DNA of 31,485 bases from CAJBIL01 sp044359525 (GTDB taxonomy: Bacteria > Pseudomonadota > Gammaproteobacteria > Burkholderiales > Rhodocyclaceae), in the NCBI GenBank assembly GCA_044359525.1, contig JBIKLY010000033.1, positions 1 to 31,485 on the forward strand, in the 5' to 3' direction. Of the stretch, positions 28,528 to 31,485 are shown one piece after another. The notes beneath the pieces were generated by a model. That model saw nothing but the letters and a program-made list of their open reading frames with translations. It had not been told where the DNA came from and ran no database searches. Both the position numbers and the translations under genes were made by a program. Within the stretch, counting starts at the first letter, position 1; every line of letters starts with the position of its first letter.

Positions 28528-30324
28528 ATGAATCAGAGGGACAAACAAAATAAGGTGCCGTTCGTTCTGGCGCTGACAGCCGCAGCCGTACTCGGCCTCG
28601 GCGCGCTGGGCACGGCTCAGGCGAAAGACGTTACCGCGCAGGACATCCTCAATGATGCCAAGACCGGCGGCGACGTCGTCAGCTTCGGCCTCGGCACCCA
28701 GGGTCAGCGCCACAGCGCACTGACCGCCGTCAATACCAACACGGTCAAGAACCTGGTACCTGCCTGGTCCATGTCCTTCGGTGGTGAAAAGCAGCGCGGC
28801 CAGGAATCACAGCCGCTGGTTCATGATGGCAAGATGTTCGTCACGGCCTCCTACAGCCGCATCTTCGCGCTCGACGCAAAGACCGGCAAGAAGCTGTGGA
28901 AGTACGAGCACCGTCTGCCGGAAGGCATCATGCCTTGCTGCGACGTGGTTAACCGTGGTGCCGCACTGTACGGCAACCTGGTGATCTTCGCCACGCTTGA
29001 CGCACAACTGGTCGCACTCAACACAGCCGACGGTAAAGTCGTCTGGAAAGAGAAGCTGGAAGACTACGCAGCTGGTTACTCCGCAACTGCCGCCCCGATC
29101 ATTGCCAAAGGCAAGCTGATCACCGGCGTGTCCGGCGGCGAATTCGGCATCGTCGGTCGTATCGACGCGCGCGACCCGATGACCGGCAAGCTTCTGTGGT
29201 CCCGCCCGACCGTCGAAGGTCACATGGGGACCAAGTATGACAAAGATGGCAATGTCTCCGACAACGGCATCTCCGGCACGACCAACGCCACTTGGCCTGG
29301 CGACCTCTGGAAGACCGGCGGCGCAGCCACCTGGAACGGCGCCACCTACGATCCGGACACCAACCTGATCTTCGCCGGTACCGGCAACCCCGCTCCGTGG
29401 AACAGCCACACCCGTCCTGGTGACAACCTTTACTCGTGCTCGACCGTCGCCATCGACGCCGATACGGGCAAGATCGTCTGGCACTACCAGAACACGCCGC
29501 ACGATGGCTGGGACTACGACGGTGTAAACGAATTCGTTTCCTTCGATTTCAAGGATCCGAAAACGGGCAAAATGGTCAAGGCTGGCGGCAAGGCTGACCG
29601 TAACGGTTTCTTCTTCGTTAACGACCGTACCAACGGCAAGCTGCTCAACGCTTTCCCGTTCGTCAAGCAGATCACCTGGGCGAAGAGCATCGACCTGAAG
29701 ACCGGTCGTCCTGTCTATGACGAATCCAACCGTCCTGGCGATCCAGCCAAGAGTGCTGATGGCAAGAAGGGTACGGAAATTGTTGCAGCGCCGTCCTTCC
29801 TCGGCGGCAAGAACCAGATGCAGATGGCCTACAGCCCGCAAACCGGTCTGTTCTACGTACCGGCTAACGAGTGGGCGATGAACATCCACAACGAACCGGT
29901 TTCCTACAAGAAGGGTGCTGCTTATCTGGGCGCCGGCTTCACGATCAAGGCCACCAACGATGACTATATCGGCGCCCTGCGTGCAGTTGATCCTGCCACT
30001 GGCAAGATCGTCTGGGAAAACAAGAACTACGCTCCGCTGTGGGGCGGCGTCCTGACCACCGCTGGCGGTCTGGTGTTCTACGGTACCCCGGAAGGTTTCC
30101 TGAAGGGTGTTGACGCCAAGACCGGCAAGGAACTCTGGTCCTTCCAGACCGGTACCGGCATCGTTGCTCCTCCCATCTCGTGGGAACAGGACGGCGAGCA
30201 GTACATCAGCGTCACCAGCGGTTGGGGTGGTGCAGTTCCGCTGTGGGGCGGCGACGTCGCCAAGCGCGTGAACTACCTCGAACAGGGTGGTTCGGTGTGG
30301 GTGTTCAAGCTGCACAAGTCGTAA
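28528..30324 (+). CDS. PQQ-dependent methanol/ethanol-type dehydrogenase, lanthanide type (PedH/ExaF-like)
   Basis: This is a 598-residue periplasmic quinoprotein that oxidises alcohols (and often aldehydes) and passes electrons to a cytochrome c. Signal peptide: about 1-32 (ending GTAQA-KDV). The eight-bladed propeller has repeated DAKTGK(K/E)LW motifs (for example DAKTGKKLWKYEH and DAKTGKELWSFQ). PCCD (137-138) is the vicinal disulfide over PQQ. Metal and catalytic residues are Glu205 (GGEFG), Asn287 (GTGNPAPWN) and Asp329 in WDYDG. Asp331, two residues on, is the extra Asp of lanthanide-dependent enzymes; calcium enzymes such as MxaF have Ala there. The 82-42-2 spacing of these residues matches PedH as I recall it. 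The C-terminal SGWGGAVPLWGGDVAK favours the ethanol-dehydrogenase branch. The ATG at 28528 has GGAGA upstream. Sigma-54 promoter upstream; strong terminator downstream. Confidence 0.95.
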   Translation: MNQRDKQNKVPFVLALTAAAVLGLGALGTAQAKDVTAQDILNDAKTGGDVVSFGLGTQGQRHSALTAVNTNTVKNLVPAWSMSFGGEKQRGQESQPLVHDGKMFVTASYSRIFALDAKTGKKLWKYEHRLPEGIMPCCDVVNRGAALYGNLVIFATLDAQLVALNTADGKVVWKEKLEDYAAGYSATAAPIIAKGKLITGVSGGEFGIVGRIDARDPMTGKLLWSRPTVEGHMGTKYDKDGNVSDNGISGTTNATWPGDLWKTGGAATWNGATYDPDTNLIFAGTGNPAPWNSHTRPGDNLYSCSTVAIDADTGKIVWHYQNTPHDGWDYDGVNEFVSFDFKDPKTGKMVKAGGKADRNGFFFVNDRTNGKLLNAFPFVKQITWAKSIDLKTGRPVYDESNRPGDPAKSADGKKGTEIVAAPSFLGGKNQMQMAYSPQTGLFYVPANEWAMNIHNEPVSYKKGAAYLGAGFTIKATNDDYIGALRAVDPATGKIVWENKNYAPLWGGVLTTAGGLVFYGTPEGFLKGVDAKTGKELWSFQTGTGIVAPPISWEQDGEQYISVTSGWGGAVPLWGGDVAKRVNYLEQGGSVWVFKLHKS

Positions 30325-30340
30325 TTTACATCTGAAGTTC

Positions 30341-30408
30341 GACTCGGCCGGCAACGGTTCGAGTCTGGGTACGGCACGGACGCTTCGGCGCACGTGCCGT
30401 ATTTCTTT
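30341..30408 (+). terminator. Rho-independent terminator after the dehydrogenase gene
   Basis: Main hairpin: TACGGCACG (30370-30378) pairs with CGTGCCGTA (30393-30401), with an inner CGC-TTCG-GCG stable tetraloop (30381-30390), followed by TTTCTTT. A smaller stem, GACTCG/CGAGTC (30341-30346 and 30360-30365), precedes it. It ends the dehydrogenase transcript before the convergent pedF gene. Confidence 0.9.
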
Positions 30409-30425
30409 GTATCTGGCGCAAGCGC

Positions 30426-30914
30426 TCACGGCCGCTCCGCCATAATCCGGGATTCGACGAACGCCTGGATCGCCCAGACAACCTCCTGACTCAGAACATC
30501 CTTCCAGCTCGGCATATGCACGACGCCGACGATGATTTTGCCGTGCTGTACGGTCTTCCTGAAATAGTAGTCGTTGTCGGCCATGCAGGCAGCCTGCACA
30601 CCGGCCTCGGCAATATTCCGGCAATAACGGTTGAGCTGGCGCAGATCCGGCGCCGGTGCGCCGCCGACCGGGCTGGCATCGGCCCCGTGACAACGGGCGC
30701 AGGACTGGTTGAAGGCCGATTGGCCGACCGCTAGCGCCCGCACACTGCCGCGATAGGGATTGCCTTTCAACCAGCCATCGCCAAGTGCAGGCAAGCCGGA
30801 CAGGTCAAGTACCGGCGCGACGGCAACCTCGGTGGCCGGAACGGCCAGAGCCAGACACAGGGCGATAAGCCCCAGGCAACTACGGATAACACGGGTAAGC
30901 AAGACGGGCTTCAT
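30426..30914 (-). CDS. pedF: Cytochrome c-550 PedF
   Basis: A 162-residue periplasmic monohaem cytochrome c, the probable direct electron acceptor of the PQQ dehydrogenase. Signal peptide: about 1-27 (RSCLGLIALCLALAVPATEV). Haem motif CARCH at 72-76. The likely axial ligand is Met134 in VVHMPSWKD. APDLRQLNRYC (88-98) and CMADNDYYFRKTVQHG complete the PedF signature. Its length fits the family. The ATG at 30914 is used because it lies two bases after the TGA of the pentapeptide-repeat gene; an upstream start at 30944 would overlap that gene. Both genes are transcribed toward the dehydrogenase, so pedF converges with it. Confidence 0.9.
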   Translation of the reverse strand: MKPVLLTRVIRSCLGLIALCLALAVPATEVAVAPVLDLSGLPALGDGWLKGNPYRGSVRALAVGQSAFNQSCARCHGADASPVGGAPAPDLRQLNRYCRNIAEAGVQAACMADNDYYFRKTVQHGKIIVGVVHMPSWKDVLSQEVVWAIQAFVESRIMAERP

Positions 30915-30916
30915 AT

Positions 30917-31485
30917 TCACCAATCCGTCGGGCAACCGATGCAACCGTCAAAGAAGGCGTCCGGAAAAATGGTGTAGCGGCGGAAGGCGCCTTCGAGATT
31001 GGCGTCCTTCAGGTTGGTGGTGACAAATTTGGTCTCCTGCAGATTGGCGTTGATCAAGCGAGCCCCAACGAACCAGGCAAAATTGAGGCGGGCCATTTCC
31101 AGATTGGCGCCCGTCAGATCGGCCCCGGAAAAATCGGTCCGCATCAGCCTGGCGAACTCCAGATCTGCCCCGATCATTCGGGCACCGCGAAAAGTCGCCG
31201 TTGGCGCGCTGACCTTGTTGAGCCGCGCTGCCGTCAGATCGGCCCCGTCAAGAATGGCCCCGGCCAGGTTGGCCCCACGCAGGTCGGCGCGTACCAGATT
31301 GGCCCCGGTCAAATCGGCGCCGGCGAGGTTTTTCCCGGCCAGATCAGCGTGGCGCAGATCGGCTCCCCGGCACTGGGCGTGCGGCCAGATACCGCAGCCG
31401 TTGATAACCAACGGTTCGATAGTCGGCGGCGCAGCCCCTGCCACTGTAACCAACAGCAGGGGCATTGCCAGAACAAATAACGCAA
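30917..31485 (-). CDS. Secreted pentapeptide-repeat protein (5' end beyond the window)
   Basis: At least 188 residues with tandem A(D/N)LxX pentapeptide repeats from about residue 30 to 165, for example GADLRHADLAGKNLAGADLTG and FSGADLTGANLEMARLNFAWF. These fold into a right-handed quadrilateral beta-helix. The frame continues open past 31465 to the window end. The residues in front of the internal ATG (ALFVLAMPLLLVTVAGAAPPT) are the hydrophobic core and cleavage region of a signal peptide. The true start therefore lies outside the window and the protein is exported. The C-terminus has a Cys pair (DGCIGCPTDW). It is cotranscribed with pedF (2-bp gap). Its function is unknown; pentapeptide proteins usually mediate protein contacts. 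Confidence 0.85.
   Translation of the reverse strand, partial: ALFVLAMPLLLVTVAGAAPPTIEPLVINGCGIWPHAQCRGADLRHADLAGKNLAGADLTGANLVRADLRGANLAGAILDGADLTAARLNKVSAPTATFRGARMIGADLEFARLMRTDFSGADLTGANLEMARLNFAWFVGARLINANLQETKFVTTNLKDANLEGAFRRYTIFPDAFFDGCIGCPTDW

Noticed and set aside
28195..28713. 172-residue minus-strand frame across the dehydrogenase promoter region
   Set aside because: It would cover the sigma-54 promoter and the dehydrogenase signal peptide; no similarity or ribosome-binding site.
28807..30693. 628-residue open frame antisense to the PQQ dehydrogenase
   Set aside because: It is a shadow of strong third-base GC bias in the dehydrogenase. It has no ribosome-binding site or recognisable domain and would also cross the terminator and pedF.

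Overview
The window looks like chromosomal DNA of a high-GC betaproteobacterium. The thiGS, purT-mutY, ubiX, rapZ and quinoprotein gene content is most like Rhodocyclales relatives (Dechloromonas, Azonexus, Accumulibacter type). That placement is an inference from gene content and protein style, since no rRNA is present. No insertion sequence, prophage, CRISPR array or replication origin was seen.

Left part (1-14 kb) is mostly housekeeping. It holds thiG (cut by the window edge) and thiS, a small unknown gene with an upstream short ORF, tRNA-Gly(CCC), a flavin reductase, and a coupled purT-mutY pair. Next come a very large membrane-bound PAS/GGDEF/EAL c-di-GMP protein and an MFS transporter. 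A compact minus-strand run follows: rapZ, a NusG-domain-II protein, a Fic protein, a Gx-family transporter, ubiX and a LON-domain protein. Two intergenic hairpin repeats of different sequence but similar design flank this run (9250-9337 and 12683-12765).

Middle (14-17 kb) holds an M20 amidohydrolase and a second, unrelated Fic protein. The second Fic protein has an AbiEi-like N-terminal region, and three 14-bp direct repeats phased at exactly 23 bp sit against its start codon.

Right part (17-31.5 kb) is a periplasmic alcohol-oxidation island. It encodes a NosR/NirI-like flavin/Fe-S membrane protein, an exported SRPBCC protein, and a quinoprotein-associated substrate-binding protein. It also has a tiny secreted protein, two NarL-type two-component systems arranged tail to tail, and a TonB-like protein. 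The rest is a quinoprotein-relay zinc metallohydrolase, a SoxYZ-like carrier, a PQQ-dependent alcohol dehydrogenase with the extra Asp of lanthanide-dependent enzymes, cytochrome c-550 PedF and a secreted pentapeptide-repeat protein. Electrons from alcohol would pass through PQQ to PedF; the SoxYZ-like/metallohydrolase/SRPBCC/NosR-like proteins are accessory factors of unproven role.

The most interesting signal is regulatory. The soxYZ-like/dehydrogenase intergenic region carries two divergent near-perfect sigma-54 promoters with a palindrome between them. The nosR-like/SRPBCC region repeats the same design with weaker promoters. A 15-bp palindrome (CGGGCAAATTGCCCG and close variants) occurs in both regions and again in front of a histidine kinase gene. 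This suggests one dedicated regulon, yet no sigma-54 activator gene is in the window.
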